DNA of 64,000 nt from Jejuia algarum (GTDB lineage Bacteria; Bacteroidota; Bacteroidia; Flavobacteriales; Flavobacteriaceae), in the NCBI GenBank assembly GCA_947495775.1, contig CANMAQ010000020.1, positions 16,441 to 80,440 of the forward strand, given 5' to 3'. Of this stretch, positions 44,786 to 53,927 are shown in pieces. The position numbers and the translations under genes were made by a program. Numbering within the stretch: position 1 is the stretch's first letter; every line of letters begins with the position of its first letter. A model generated the notes under the pieces. That model made no database searches. It saw only the letters and a program-made list of their open reading frames with translations, and was not told the origin of the DNA.

Positions 44786-44844
44786 CTTTAATTTCCTACA
44801 ATGCTAATAATCACCGTAAAATCATAAACTTTAGTCCGTTTTTG

Positions 44845-44875
44845 TTGTTTTGTTAACTTTTATTTAAGAGTTTTG
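44845..44875 (+). promoter_or_regulatory. Possible promoter of the susC/susD-like pair
   Basis: TTG at 44845-44847, a 20-bp spacer, then GAGTTTTG at 44868-44875, a one-mismatch match to TAnnTTTG. The start would lie about 20 bp before the SusC-like ATG. It is weaker than the rplC and rpsL promoters. Confidence 0.35.
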
Positions 44876-44901
44876 AGATTGACTAACTTAATTCTTTTTG
44901 C

Positions 44902-47900
44902 ATGAAAACAAAATTCAATGGAATTTTAACATTGTTATTGCTATTTGTTGCGCATTTTTCTTTTGCACAAGAACAAACAATCTCTGGTAAAATTCTTAGT
45001 GAAGATGGTTTACCACTCTCTGGTACAACAATTTTAATTAAAGATTCATTTAAAGGTGTGACAGCAAATTTTGATGGCAATTATACCATTAAAGCAAAAC
45101 AGGGACAGATACTTGTGTTTAGTTACATAGGTTACATCTCCCAACAGGTACTAATTGAAAACACAGACACCATTAACATCACCCTTCAAACAGATACTTC
45201 TGGCCTTGAAGAAGTTGTAGTGGTTGCCTATGGTACGCAAAAAAGAGAAGCCTTAACTGGAGCTATAGGTACTATTAAAGCTGCTTCAATAGAAACACAA
45301 CAAGTTACATCTCCCTTAAGGGCTTTACAAGGTGTGGTTCCTGGTGTGAATTTAATTACACAGGGCGGACAACCTGGTAACGATCCCCAAATACGCATAA
45401 GAGGTTTCTCTAGTTTAAATGCAGATCAAGGCCCTTTAATTATAGTAGATGGCGTGCAATTTAATGGTAATATTAATACCATAAGTCAAGATCAAATAGA
45501 ATCTATTTCTGTGTTAAAAGACGCTTCAGCAGCTTCCCTCTATGGTTCTAGAGGTGCTAATGGTGTTATTGTAATCACTACAAAAACAGGAAAACGCAAT
45601 ACCAAACCAAAAATTACTTTACGTTCTCAATTTGGTATTTCAAACCCATCTGTAGGCATACAGTCTACAGTAGGTACCGAAGACTATCTTAAGCTCGCAT
45701 GGCAAGCTCAAAGAAATAGCAACCAATTTTTATTTGGTCAGACAGCAGCAGAAGCTGCAGCCAATGCATCAAATGATTTAATTCCAAGCTTAGGAGGTTA
45801 TAATCCTTATAATGTTACAAATCCTATTGATGAAAACGGAAATTTAGTGGCTGGTGCAAATTTATTATGGGAAACGGATTGGGAAGACGAAGTATTTAAT
45901 AATGATGCGTTTAGAATTAACCACAATTTGAGCATTAGTGGGAGTACAAAAAATACAGGTTATTTTTTCTCTCTCGATTATTTAGATCAAGAAGGTCCTG
46001 TAATCGTATCCGACTTTGAAAGAATTGCGACGCGATTAAATTTAGAATCACAGATAAACGATTGGATGCGTGTTGGTATTAAAAATAGTTTTTCAAGGTC
46101 TGACTCTAATAACCCAGACCAAACTTCAAGTAGTACAACGCAAGCCATTAGTTGGATCTATGGTCTTTCTAGCCTCTACCCCGTATTTGTTAGAGATGAA
46201 AATGGTGCATTGATATTAGATGATAACGGTCAAACTATTTTCGATCTTGGTAACGGTAACGGAAGGCCCTTAAGCCAAGCTCTAAACTCTACAAGACCTC
46301 CAAGATCTGGAGAACATATACTCGCTTCTATTTTATTGGGAGATGAACAGCGTATTAGTACGAATTATGTTGGTAACGCTTTTGCTGAGATTAAATTATT
46401 AAAAGGCCTTTCGTTTAGAACCACATTTTCTTATGAAAACTTTGTACTTGATGCCTTTAGTTTCAACGATGATGAAATTGGAGCTGCTTCTGAAGTGAAT
46501 GGTAGAGTAATTGAAGACATTACAACAACGACAACTTTCAACACCATTCAAGCTTTTAACTACACTACAAGTTTTGCCAAAAAGCACCATTTAAATATTG
46601 ATCTTATAACGGAAGCTTTTACAAGAACAGTGGATCGCGTTATGGCTGTTGGCACTGGTTTTTTACCTGGTCAAACGAATTTAGGGGCTGCCACACAACC
46701 AGAAGATGTCTCTGGTAATGAAAACTCTGAACGTTTAAATAGTTACCTCTCTAGAATTGCTTATAATTATGACAATAAGTATTTCTTAGAAGTTTCTGGA
46801 CGAGCAGATGGTTCTAGTCGTTTTAACCCTGATGAACGTTGGGGTAATTTCTATTCTGTAGGTGGAAGTTGGCTTATTTCAAAAGAAACTTTTATGTCTA
46901 ATCTCAGTGCTATAAGCTATCTTAAATTAAGAGCTTCACATGGTCTGTTAGGTAATAATAGAGTGGGCGCTAATGGAGATAATTTTTTCCCTTCACAATC
47001 CGTGTTTCAATCTGGTTTTCCTAACGAAGGTATCCCTGGTGTTATCCTTCAAGGCGCATCCGATGCCAATTTAACTTGGGAATCAACGCGTTCTTCTAAC
47101 ATCGGTATTGATTTTAGCATCTTTAAAAATGCATTATCTGGGACAATCGATTATTACAATAAGGAATCTTTAAATTTAATTTATAACTTCCCTCTTGCAG
47201 CTTCAACAGGTGTTGCCACTATACTCACTAATGATGCTAGAGTTAGAAATTACGGTTTAGAAGTTGCACTAAATTCGCAAATTTTTAACAAACCTAATTT
47301 TCAATGGAACGTAGGTGTTAACTTTTCTTTAGATCGCAACGAAATTACAGAGTTGCCGCAAGATCAATTTATAAATGGCAATCAGCTTTGGAAAGAAGGG
47401 AATTCCATTTTCGATTTCTTTATTAGAGAATGGGCAGGTGTTGATCCTGAAACAGGTTTCGGTACTTGGTTTATAGACGACCTAGATGCACAAGGCAACG
47501 TCGTTGGTAGATCAACCACCTTTAACTTCGATAGTGCTACGAGGTATGAAACTGGTAAATCCTCTTTACCCGATATACAAGGTGGTTTTAATTCATTTTT
47601 AAAATTCAGACAATTCGATTTAAGCCTCTTGTTTAACTTTAGCTTTGGCGCTCATATCCTTAATACGGATTATGCGCAATTGATCAATAATTTTAAGTTA
47701 ACTGGTCTTGCAGCACACCCTGATAATTTAAACGCTTGGCAACAACCAGGAGATATTACAGATGTGCCTTTACTTTTGGCTAACAATAATGATAATAACT
47801 CTGTATCTACACGCTTCTTACAAAAGAACGACTGGATAAGATTAAGAGCATTGACCTTTGGCTATAATTTACCGTCCAACACGATAAAGGGACTCAGCAA

Positions 47901-48045
47901 ACTCCGTTTATATCTTCAAGCCGATAATATAATCACTTGGTCGACTTTAGATAATCTAGAACCAGAGCAAGCGTTTAATGGTCAAACAAACTCTAGATCT
48001 CCACTATTGAAAACCATAACGACCGGACTTTTATTAGAATTCTAA
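44902..48045 (+). CDS. SusC/RagA-family TonB-linked outer-membrane transporter
   Basis: A 1047-residue protein with a signal peptide (about 1-22, ending FSFAQ). A carboxypeptidase-like regulatory domain follows (about 25-100, TISGKILSEDGLPLSGTTIL). The plug (about 110-225) carries the SusC signature EEVVVVAYGTQKREALTGAI and SVLKDASAASLYGSRGANG, then a large barrel. With the SusD partner 14 bp downstream it forms a pedal-bin type importer for glycans, peptides or other large nutrients. No glycoside hydrolase, sulfatase or peptidase gene is adjacent, so the substrate cannot be inferred. Confidence 0.95.
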   Translation: MKTKFNGILTLLLLFVAHFSFAQEQTISGKILSEDGLPLSGTTILIKDSFKGVTANFDGNYTIKAKQGQILVFSYIGYISQQVLIENTDTINITLQTDTSGLEEVVVVAYGTQKREALTGAIGTIKAASIETQQVTSPLRALQGVVPGVNLITQGGQPGNDPQIRIRGFSSLNADQGPLIIVDGVQFNGNINTISQDQIESISVLKDASAASLYGSRGANGVIVITTKTGKRNTKPKITLRSQFGISNPSVGIQSTVGTEDYLKLAWQAQRNSNQFLFGQTAAEAAANASNDLIPSLGGYNPYNVTNPIDENGNLVAGANLLWETDWEDEVFNNDAFRINHNLSISGSTKNTGYFFSLDYLDQEGPVIVSDFERIATRLNLESQINDWMRVGIKNSFSRSDSNNPDQTSSSTTQAISWIYGLSSLYPVFVRDENGALILDDNGQTIFDLGNGNGRPLSQALNSTRPPRSGEHILASILLGDEQRISTNYVGNAFAEIKLLKGLSFRTTFSYENFVLDAFSFNDDEIGAASEVNGRVIEDITTTTTFNTIQAFNYTTSFAKKHHLNIDLITEAFTRTVDRVMAVGTGFLPGQTNLGAATQPEDVSGNENSERLNSYLSRIAYNYDNKYFLEVSGRADGSSRFNPDERWGNFYSVGGSWLISKETFMSNLSAISYLKLRASHGLLGNNRVGANGDNFFPSQSVFQSGFPNEGIPGVILQGASDANLTWESTRSSNIGIDFSIFKNALSGTIDYYNKESLNLIYNFPLAASTGVATILTNDARVRNYGLEVALNSQIFNKPNFQWNVGVNFSLDRNEITELPQDQFINGNQLWKEGNSIFDFFIREWAGVDPETGFGTWFIDDLDAQGNVVGRSTTFNFDSATRYETGKSSLPDIQGGFNSFLKFRQFDLSLLFNFSFGAHILNTDYAQLINNFKLTGLAAHPDNLNAWQQPGDITDVPLLLANNNDNNSVSTRFLQKNDWIRLRALTFGYNLPSNTIKGLSKLRLYLQADNIITWSTLDNLEPEQAFNGQTNSRSPLLKTITTGLLLEF

Positions 48046-48059
48046 GACATTTATTATTT

Positions 48060-49547
48060 ATGAAGATCATGATACAAAAAATATACGTTAAGATTTTATT
48101 TATTTCTATTACTTTAATAGGCCTAGGGTGTTCGAATGATTTTTTAGATGAACCTAAAAACACCAATGGTATTGCCCAAAACGATGCTTTTACCACAAGA
48201 GGTAATGTTGATGGTATTATTGCTGGCATGATGAATAACTACAAACGGCAATGGGATGAAGATATTACAGATGATGATACACCTGGAGGCAGTAATTCTA
48301 TTCCTGATTTGGCTGGTCTTTTCGCCTTGTATTTTGCACGTACTGTAAAAGGTAACGATGTGATACAAGACTTTGGATTTTACGACTTTGATTACGAGCA
48401 TGATAGAAGAGGCCCTGGAACTGGAAGAGTTCGATTTACATGGTTTTTCAACTACCAGTCTATTAACTATGCCAATGTTCTCATCGAGGGGGTTACAAAC
48501 AGTACAACGCTTTCTGAGGCCGACAAAAACGAATTTATTGCGGTGGGTAAAGCCATTAGAGCATTTCATTATTTCCAATTGGCTTTAGAATTTGCACCTA
48601 ATTATAATAATGATAGATCCATTGCGAGGTTTCCATTATATTTATCATCTACGCGTAGTATTGTTGCAGGAAATGCACCTGTAGCTTTAAGCGTTATATA
48701 CAATCAAATTATTAGAGATCTCAATGAAGCACTACCAGATTTGCCCACTATAGATCAAGCCTTAGGCAAATCTTTCATTCATAAAGCATTTGCCAATGTC
48801 TTACTTACCCGTGTACTACAAGTTACTCAAGACGACTGGGATGCTGTATCCAGACATGCCAAAGCGGCTTATGGAGAAGATGCTTCTGCGGCTGTCGTTT
48901 CGTCGAACTGGGGCAATGGTTTTAACGATCTTTCAGATCAAGAATGGCTTTGGGGGCATTTTCAAAGCGATACAGAGACCAACTTTTTTTGGTTGGCACC
49001 TCATGTATTTACAGACCACTTAACACTTTCTTTTCGAGCAACTTATTTCAATCCTAATTTTGTAAACCAATTTACAGATACCGATGTTAGAAACCTGTTT
49101 CAGGATATTGAAAACATTAGTGAAACAATTCCTTGGCGTGAGTTTGTATCAACTAAATTTGCTTTTACCTTTGATGCCGATGCGCCTTTAATGCGAAAAT
49201 CTGAAATGGTACTTGCAGATGCTGAAGCACAATTCCATTTAGGAAATATTCCTGGGGCTCAAAGCCTTTTGTTTACACTTCAATCTGCGAGAGATCCAGA
49301 AGCAACAGCCTCTGGAAATACAGGTCAAGATTTACTAAATGAAATTTTATTAGAACGCAGGAAAGAACTCTACGGTGAAATTGGTGTAGAATGGTTTGAT
49401 GCCAAACGCTATGCGTTGCCAATAGACAGAGACCCTGTACACCGCATTGAAATTGACGTGCCTGCTAATAGTGAATTGTTTTTTCTTAACATTCCTCAAA
49501 GCGAGATTGATGCTAATATAAATATTGAAGATTTAATTAATAATTAA
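48060..49547 (+). CDS. SusD/RagB-family surface lipoprotein
   Basis: A 495-residue protein with a lipoprotein signal (lipobox LGC, Cys28 in LIGLGCSNDFLDEP) followed by the SusD start pattern NDFLDEPKNTNG. TPR-like helical scaffold segments are present (AVGKAIRAFHYFQLALEF, FIHKAFANVLLTRVLQVT). The conserved C-terminal LLNEILLERRKELYGEIGVE with WFDAKRYAL is typical of the RagB/SusD C-terminal domain. It acts as the surface lid and ligand binder of the upstream SusC. A strong terminator lies downstream (49591-49641). Confidence 0.95.
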   Translation: MKIMIQKIYVKILFISITLIGLGCSNDFLDEPKNTNGIAQNDAFTTRGNVDGIIAGMMNNYKRQWDEDITDDDTPGGSNSIPDLAGLFALYFARTVKGNDVIQDFGFYDFDYEHDRRGPGTGRVRFTWFFNYQSINYANVLIEGVTNSTTLSEADKNEFIAVGKAIRAFHYFQLALEFAPNYNNDRSIARFPLYLSSTRSIVAGNAPVALSVIYNQIIRDLNEALPDLPTIDQALGKSFIHKAFANVLLTRVLQVTQDDWDAVSRHAKAAYGEDASAAVVSSNWGNGFNDLSDQEWLWGHFQSDTETNFFWLAPHVFTDHLTLSFRATYFNPNFVNQFTDTDVRNLFQDIENISETIPWREFVSTKFAFTFDADAPLMRKSEMVLADAEAQFHLGNIPGAQSLLFTLQSARDPEATASGNTGQDLLNEILLERRKELYGEIGVEWFDAKRYALPIDRDPVHRIEIDVPANSELFFLNIPQSEIDANINIEDLINN

Positions 49548-49590
49548 TATGTCGCACAGGCCATGCTTTAGTTTCACCTAAAGCAAATGC

Positions 49591-49641
49591 ATAAAAAAGA
49601 AAAGCCTTTGAGTTTGAAACTCAAAGGCTTTTCTTTTTTAT
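49591..49641. terminator. Strong bidirectional terminator after the SusCD pair
   Basis: Nearly perfect 25-bp inverted repeat arms (49591-49615 and 49617-49641) with poly-A/poly-T ends and an aaagcctttgagttt core. It lies between SusD (plus) and the convergent minus-strand gene ending at 49731, so it serves both. Confidence 0.9.
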
Positions 49642-49730
49642 CATCTAACAAATAAGCTACCGTAAAACCAGCCTCTTTGAAAAATCTACAGATTAATTAC
49701 ATTACAGAAGGCAATATGCATTTGATACGC

Positions 49731-50726
49731 TTAAAAGGCTTCTTTCCGTGTAAAATGGTAGATTGTATTGTCTTGCTCTACCTTAAAAAATTTGCAGTTC
49801 GAATAGTGTACAAATTTAAAAGGCTGTTCGTAATTAAATGCAGCGTTATCTATAAGGTATAACGCATCACAATCGACATGACCATAAGGAGAAACACGTC
49901 GAAATCTATAGGTTTCTGCTTCACCTGTTTCATGCAGTTCAAACCAAGCGCCTGCTGCTATTCCAGACAACCACTGTGCGTTTTCATGCAAGCCTTCTAC
50001 CTCACTAGGCTCTAAACTTCCCACAAAATTGGGGGAATGCTCTTTTAAGGTATCAAAGAAGCAACGGATATTTTCACGACTTTGCGATCCTTTATATATG
50101 GAAATCACACCTGTTTCTGAAACTTCATAAGCGTGCTCATCAGTCGCTAATAAAACATTACCAACTGTACTTGGCGTAAACCATTTAGATTTTATTAATT
50201 GTTTTCGCTTTTTAGCATTAGTTGTACCTGCGATAACGGCATCTGTTACAAAGCGCGCACAGTTACAAGCCTCATCTTCGAAAGCAGCATATTTAATAAA
50301 ATGCTGGTCTTGCATATCATCTATATAGGCTCGTGCTTTTATATAATCTATATCTTTAGCTACCGAAGCGACTAATCGCCCTTCGCCATGTGTGAGTTTT
50401 GGGTGGGTTGCTAGAAACTTTAATAGTGCTTCTAAATTTATAAGCGTTCCATTTACAATTTCTGCTTTTAAAGGCAGTTCTAACTCATTATCTGTGGTAC
50501 GCCCTCTTACTCTTCCATAAGGTTCGGGTGTGATGTAACGTCCAAAATCGTGATATTCTAAAATACCCGTCTCTGTATTGATAAGAACCAATGCTGCATG
50601 TCCTGCGCGCACATAGTTTTTTTTTCCAATACCTATAAGTCGTAACAAGGGAGAATACCACTCATCGGCTACCATGACAATCGTATCAGGATAGGCCAAT
50701 GTTAAAATAATACCTGTATTATTCAT
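49731..50726 (-). CDS. Conserved protein of unknown function (DUF6695-like), paired with NRDE gene
   Basis: A 331-residue protein with no signal peptide and no domain that I can assign securely; it resembles what is annotated as DUF6695 in Flavobacteriaceae. The N-terminus TGIILTLAYPDTIVMVADEW looks like the start of a structured alpha/beta domain, AGHAALVLINTETGILEYHD follows, and conserved Cys residues occur in DEACNCARFVTDAV. The AGHAAL...YHDFGRY segment and the Cys in CNCARF recall NlpC/P60-like papain-fold proteins, but this is speculative. Its ATG lies 8 bp inside the end of the upstream NRDE gene, so the two are translationally coupled and probably act together. Confidence 0.65.
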   Translation of the reverse strand: MNNTGIILTLAYPDTIVMVADEWYSPLLRLIGIGKKNYVRAGHAALVLINTETGILEYHDFGRYITPEPYGRVRGRTTDNELELPLKAEIVNGTLINLEALLKFLATHPKLTHGEGRLVASVAKDIDYIKARAYIDDMQDQHFIKYAAFEDEACNCARFVTDAVIAGTTNAKKRKQLIKSKWFTPSTVGNVLLATDEHAYEVSETGVISIYKGSQSRENIRCFFDTLKEHSPNFVGSLEPSEVEGLHENAQWLSGIAAGAWFELHETGEAETYRFRRVSPYGHVDCDALYLIDNAAFNYEQPFKFVHYSNCKFFKVEQDNTIYHFTRKEAF

Positions 50727-51444
50727 TAACTATTGAAGACACATTAAATGTTTTTGTAGAAATGACATGATTTTGAATGTTTTCATAACGCATGTCTATA
50801 GATTCTTCGTGCTTTTCTATTTGAGTAATACTTGTGGTTTTCACAAAACCTCTATTCATAACTACTCCATAATCTAAATTAGCACCTCCTGCTGTTTTAT
50901 GAAATTTTAGCAATTCGGGTCCGTTTAATGTTTCTTTAGCTTTAAAACTGTTAAACCACTGTAAACGTTCTTCTCGCATTTTAGCATTGTAAAGTGTAGA
51001 TGAAGACCAAATTTTAGGTTCTAAAGGCAGTTGTACAAAGTGTTTCTCTGTACCATCCCATACCAATTCATAAAATTTAAGATCTGTACTCCAATCAGCT
51101 ATAACCATGGTAAATGGTTCGATGTCTTCAAATTCATACGAGGCCACCGTGGTTTCAATATGCGCTGCAACCATAAGCTGTTTTGTAATCACACCGCGAC
51201 TTAAACGGTACTTAGGCTGACGTTTATGGATTTCAAAACCACCATTTAGCAAACAAACTACACGTTTTCTTTCACTAACACCAACCCATGTCCCACCAGA
51301 TAATTCATCTTTGGGAAACATCACTTCTACACCATCAAACTCAGAAACATCAGGAATGGAAGCTCCTCTATTAGGTGCTTCATCTCTATTTGATGTTAAA
51401 ATAAAATCTTTTTCCCCTTTAGGAATAATTGTAACTGTACACAT
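50719..51444 (-). CDS. NRDE (TANGO2-like) family protein
   Basis: A 241-residue protein with the family hallmark: Cys2 in MCTVTIIPKG and the NRDE motif in FILTSNRDEAPNRGA (about 15-29). SGGTWVGVSERKRVVCLLNGG matches the conserved GGTW..-type segment. The animal homologue TANGO2 has been linked to heme or lipid trafficking; the bacterial role is not known. ATG start at 51444; the 3' end overlaps the following gene by 8 bp. Confidence 0.85.
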   Translation of the reverse strand: MCTVTIIPKGEKDFILTSNRDEAPNRGASIPDVSEFDGVEVMFPKDELSGGTWVGVSERKRVVCLLNGGFEIHKRQPKYRLSRGVITKQLMVAAHIETTVASYEFEDIEPFTMVIADWSTDLKFYELVWDGTEKHFVQLPLEPKIWSSSTLYNAKMREERLQWFNSFKAKETLNGPELLKFHKTAGGANLDYGVVMNRGFVKTTSITQIEKHEESIDMRYENIQNHVISTKTFNVSSIVNE

Positions 51445-52157
51445 AAAAAAGTAGTCTTCTATGAAAACGGCAACTTACAAAAAATAAATAAAATTATCGG
51501 CTTTTACGTCTTAAACAAAACAGTAATGAGGAATCTATTTCAATACGTCTAAAAATCTATTAATTATTGAATTTTAAAGCTTTAAACCTCCTAAGAAAAC
51601 GTTAATTACTTATTTTTTATGATGATTCCTAAATCACAATAAAGTACTATTGATCAAAATTATATAAATTCTAAAAACGAAAAGTCTCTTAAATAAGGGG
51701 TTTAATGACTTTTAAAGATTAAATTGTACTTCATCAGTACAAACGGCTACCAATTTAGAACCTATACAAGTTCGTCGAGTTTCGTTTGCGCAAAGCAGTT
51801 ATTTATATTTTCTATGAGTTGAAACATTTATTTACTTTTATTAAAATACTTTACAGTCAAATAAATAGTATCAATCGTATATTTTTTGTTTAAAATTTTT
51901 GAGACTACATCTTGGTTTTCAAAAAACAATTCTGCCATCTTTTTATGGTTTAAAAATTCGAAGAATTACCTCTAAAACAGACTTCTCTTTTTCTATGGAG
52001 CTACTAATTTGGCACCACTTTAGTGTCCTTAAAACGACCTTTTACAAAATGCCTGTAAACAATAAGCTGCCCTAAAAGGCAGCTCTATATCTGTTTATTG
52101 TAGCGTATTTACTTTTAATCGCTTATTTGCCTTTGCAAAAGGGTATTCTAACCGCTT
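51445..52157. other. Long AT-rich intergenic region
   Basis: About 710 bp between the NRDE gene and the four-helix membrane protein gene. No ORF with recognisable features was seen. It should hold the NRDE gene promoter near its left end; the only clear element is the weak hairpin at 52065-52084. Confidence 0.45.
52065..52084 (-). terminator. Hairpin after the first SPW-like gene
   Basis: agctgcc (52065-52071) pairs with ggcagct (52078-52084). The T-tract on the minus strand is short and interrupted. The same position behind the second gene copy carries a related hairpin (63131-63150) with a better T-run, which supports this call. Confidence 0.55.
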
Positions 52158-52511
52158 TTATGCAGTAACCTCTGGCTTATGCAAACTCACTACAATTAAA
52201 ACGGCAATACCATTCATCCAATAGTAAGAAGCGTCTAGACCTTTAAATGAAAAAATAAAAGGTGCTATGATAAATACGACTGCCACTAAAAAGTCGACAA
52301 TTAAATGTATTTTATAAGAGACTACTTTAATCAATCCTAAATGATGATTTGTCAATACCGTTAATATTAAAGCGGCTATTCCTGTAACTACAGATAATTG
52401 TAGTGCTAAAGGGTTAGAGCTACCCAAGCCCAGTAGAAAAGGGAGTACTATTAATGCTATGGCTACTGGATAATCTAAAAAGGCGTGTATTCTCTTGGTT
52501 ACAAATTTCAT
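52158..52511 (-). CDS. Small four-helix integral membrane protein (SPW-repeat-like), copy 1
   Basis: A 117-residue, very hydrophobic protein with four predicted membrane helices in two hairpins: DYPVAIALIVLPFLLGLG, LSVVTGIAALILTVL, VDFLVAVVFIIAPFIFSF and YYWMNGIAVLIVVSL. The layout resembles SPW-repeat proteins, whose function is unknown. It is the last gene of a three-gene operon (NTF2-like, YHS, this gene), 30 bp after the YHS gene. A second copy at 63215-63583 differs at only about six of the first 112 residues. Confidence 0.75.
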   Translation of the reverse strand: MKFVTKRIHAFLDYPVAIALIVLPFLLGLGSSNPLALQLSVVTGIAALILTVLTNHHLGLIKVVSYKIHLIVDFLVAVVFIIAPFIFSFKGLDASYYWMNGIAVLIVVSLHKPEVTA

Positions 52512-52541
52512 GATTTCTATATTTTTTAGTGATTTATTTTA

Positions 52542-53015
52542 TTAATTATGTGTTTTACTTAATTTCTCCCAGTTTTTATCGGCTACTTTTGTTAGCTTAT
52601 TGTGATTGTTTTCTGCCAACCATAATTGTTTTGCATCTAGCTCTACATTGTTTAAATACAGGTAGTATTTGCCGTCTTCTACTATGAATTTATTAGGGTC
52701 TACTCTAAATTTTGCGCCTGCGTAAATACCAAAGGCACAGAAGCCTCCAAATTGTGGTTCGTACTTGGCTGGGTTCTTATCGAAGGCAGCCTTTTGTGCT
52801 GCAGAGGTAAAATAATAGTTTACTTTATTGTATTCTGACTTAAAGTTTTTGTTGCCTCTCTGTGCTAATCCTAAATCTAAATACGATACGGGGCTATAGC
52901 CTTGTAAAGCAATGTTACTGTTGTCAATATTGTTGGCTTTATTGTCTTGAGCAAATGTTAGTGTACTCATTACTAATGCTAATCCTAAAAGTGCTGTTTG
53001 TATGAAATGTTTCAT
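52542..53015 (-). CDS. Secreted YHS-domain protein, copy 1
   Basis: A 157-residue protein with a signal peptide (MKHFIQTALLGLALVMSTLTF, cleavage near AQ). It carries the YHS-type pattern: GYSPVSYLDLGLAQRGNKNF, YYFTSAAQKAAFDKNPAKY and FGGFCAFGIYAGAKF. In related families the Cys of the GGFCA segment can be selenocysteine; here it is encoded as Cys. YHS domains are often linked to metal or heme handling, so a periplasmic redox or metal role is possible (inference). It lies 48 bp after the NTF2-like gene. A near-identical second copy is cut by the window end. Confidence 0.85.
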   Translation of the reverse strand: MKHFIQTALLGLALVMSTLTFAQDNKANNIDNSNIALQGYSPVSYLDLGLAQRGNKNFKSEYNKVNYYFTSAAQKAAFDKNPAKYEPQFGGFCAFGIYAGAKFRVDPNKFIVEDGKYYLYLNNVELDAKQLWLAENNHNKLTKVADKNWEKLSKTHN

Positions 53016-53063
53016 GGTCTTGTTTTTTTATGTGTGCTTTAATTCTTTTTTTATGTGTTGTAG

Positions 53064-53417
53064 TTATTCTGCGTTAAAGTATTCTTCTTGAATCACTTTG
53101 CCTTCATCATTCCAGATCCTACGAATGATCTCGTGCCAGTAGATTTTACTGCCGTCTTTCATATCGAAATCGAAGGTAAATTCTGAGGCGGATACATTTC
53201 CATCGACTAGAGAGTGGTGATGTGTAATTCCGTTTACTTTGGCAATGGCACCTGCGAAGCCTTCCATTTTGGCAATCATCTCTGCTTTGCCTGTGGTGCC
53301 TCCATTTCCGTAATCGGAGGTGTTAGCATTGTCTGCGAAAAATTCTTTTACGGCGTCTACAATCGCTCCTGTTGAAACTACGGCGTCTATACGTTGTACT
53401 TGTTCTTTGATAGTCAT
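53064..53417 (-). CDS. SnoaL/NTF2-like small protein
   Basis: A 117-residue protein of the NTF2-like/SnoaL superfamily (cone-shaped alpha+beta barrel). Visible are EQVQRIDAVVSTGAIVDAVK, YGNGGTTGKAEMIAKMEGF, HHHSLVDGNVSASEFTFDFD and the C-terminal WHEIIRRIWNDEGKVIQEEY. Such folds bind small hydrophobic ligands or act as isomerases or cyclases; the role is not predictable here. The ATG at 53417 was chosen because the upstream extension is a Lys/Thr stutter. It is the first gene of the YHS/SPW operon. Confidence 0.75.
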   Translation of the reverse strand: MTIKEQVQRIDAVVSTGAIVDAVKEFFADNANTSDYGNGGTTGKAEMIAKMEGFAGAIAKVNGITHHHSLVDGNVSASEFTFDFDMKDGSKIYWHEIIRRIWNDEGKVIQEEYFNAE

Positions 53418-53927
53418 CTTTTTTGTTTTTTTTGTTTTGTTATTTGTATACTGCAAAGATGCAACAGAACTAAAGCTAAGAGGCTACAAAAAAAGGACTA
53501 TGAATTGTACTTTTTAAAGGAAGACAGCCAATAGTATGTTTTCGTTGAGTTTAGGGGATTAAAAGAAAAAATAGTTCTCTTATCAGAATAACGGTTTAGC
53601 AAAGCACACCTATCCGTTTACCATCTACTTCGCAATTGGCACTTTTATGCATTTAACAATTGGACGTATTTTCTCCATGGGCCTATATCTTAGCCATAGT
53701 GTTTTACTGTAACACGAGATATTTAACTTAAATGAACACTATCGTGAATTGTCATGTAACAATTTATTTAACTATGCAAGAGCTCCAATTACGGGAAACA
53801 CTCATAGATGTATCATCAATCTAAAGGATTTTTAATGGACTGAAAGCTGCTATTCTCCAGATAAGTCTAGGGTTCGTCAATAATGTTTTCGGTTTTAAAC
53901 CATTATATCATAATTTTTTTCAGTATT
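53418..53927. other. Intergenic region between the methyltransferase gene and the NTF2-like operon
   Basis: About 510 bp, AT-rich, no ORF with motifs. A CATCTTTG box on the minus strand (plus 53454-53461) is one mismatch from TAnnTTTG and could be the -7 box of the NTF2-like operon, but no -33 box lies at the usual distance. No terminator was found for the methyltransferase gene. Confidence 0.4.

Noticed and set aside
48144..48578. 144-codon minus-strand frame inside the SusD-like gene
   Set aside because: Antisense shadow with no motif; the SusD frame is clearly coding.
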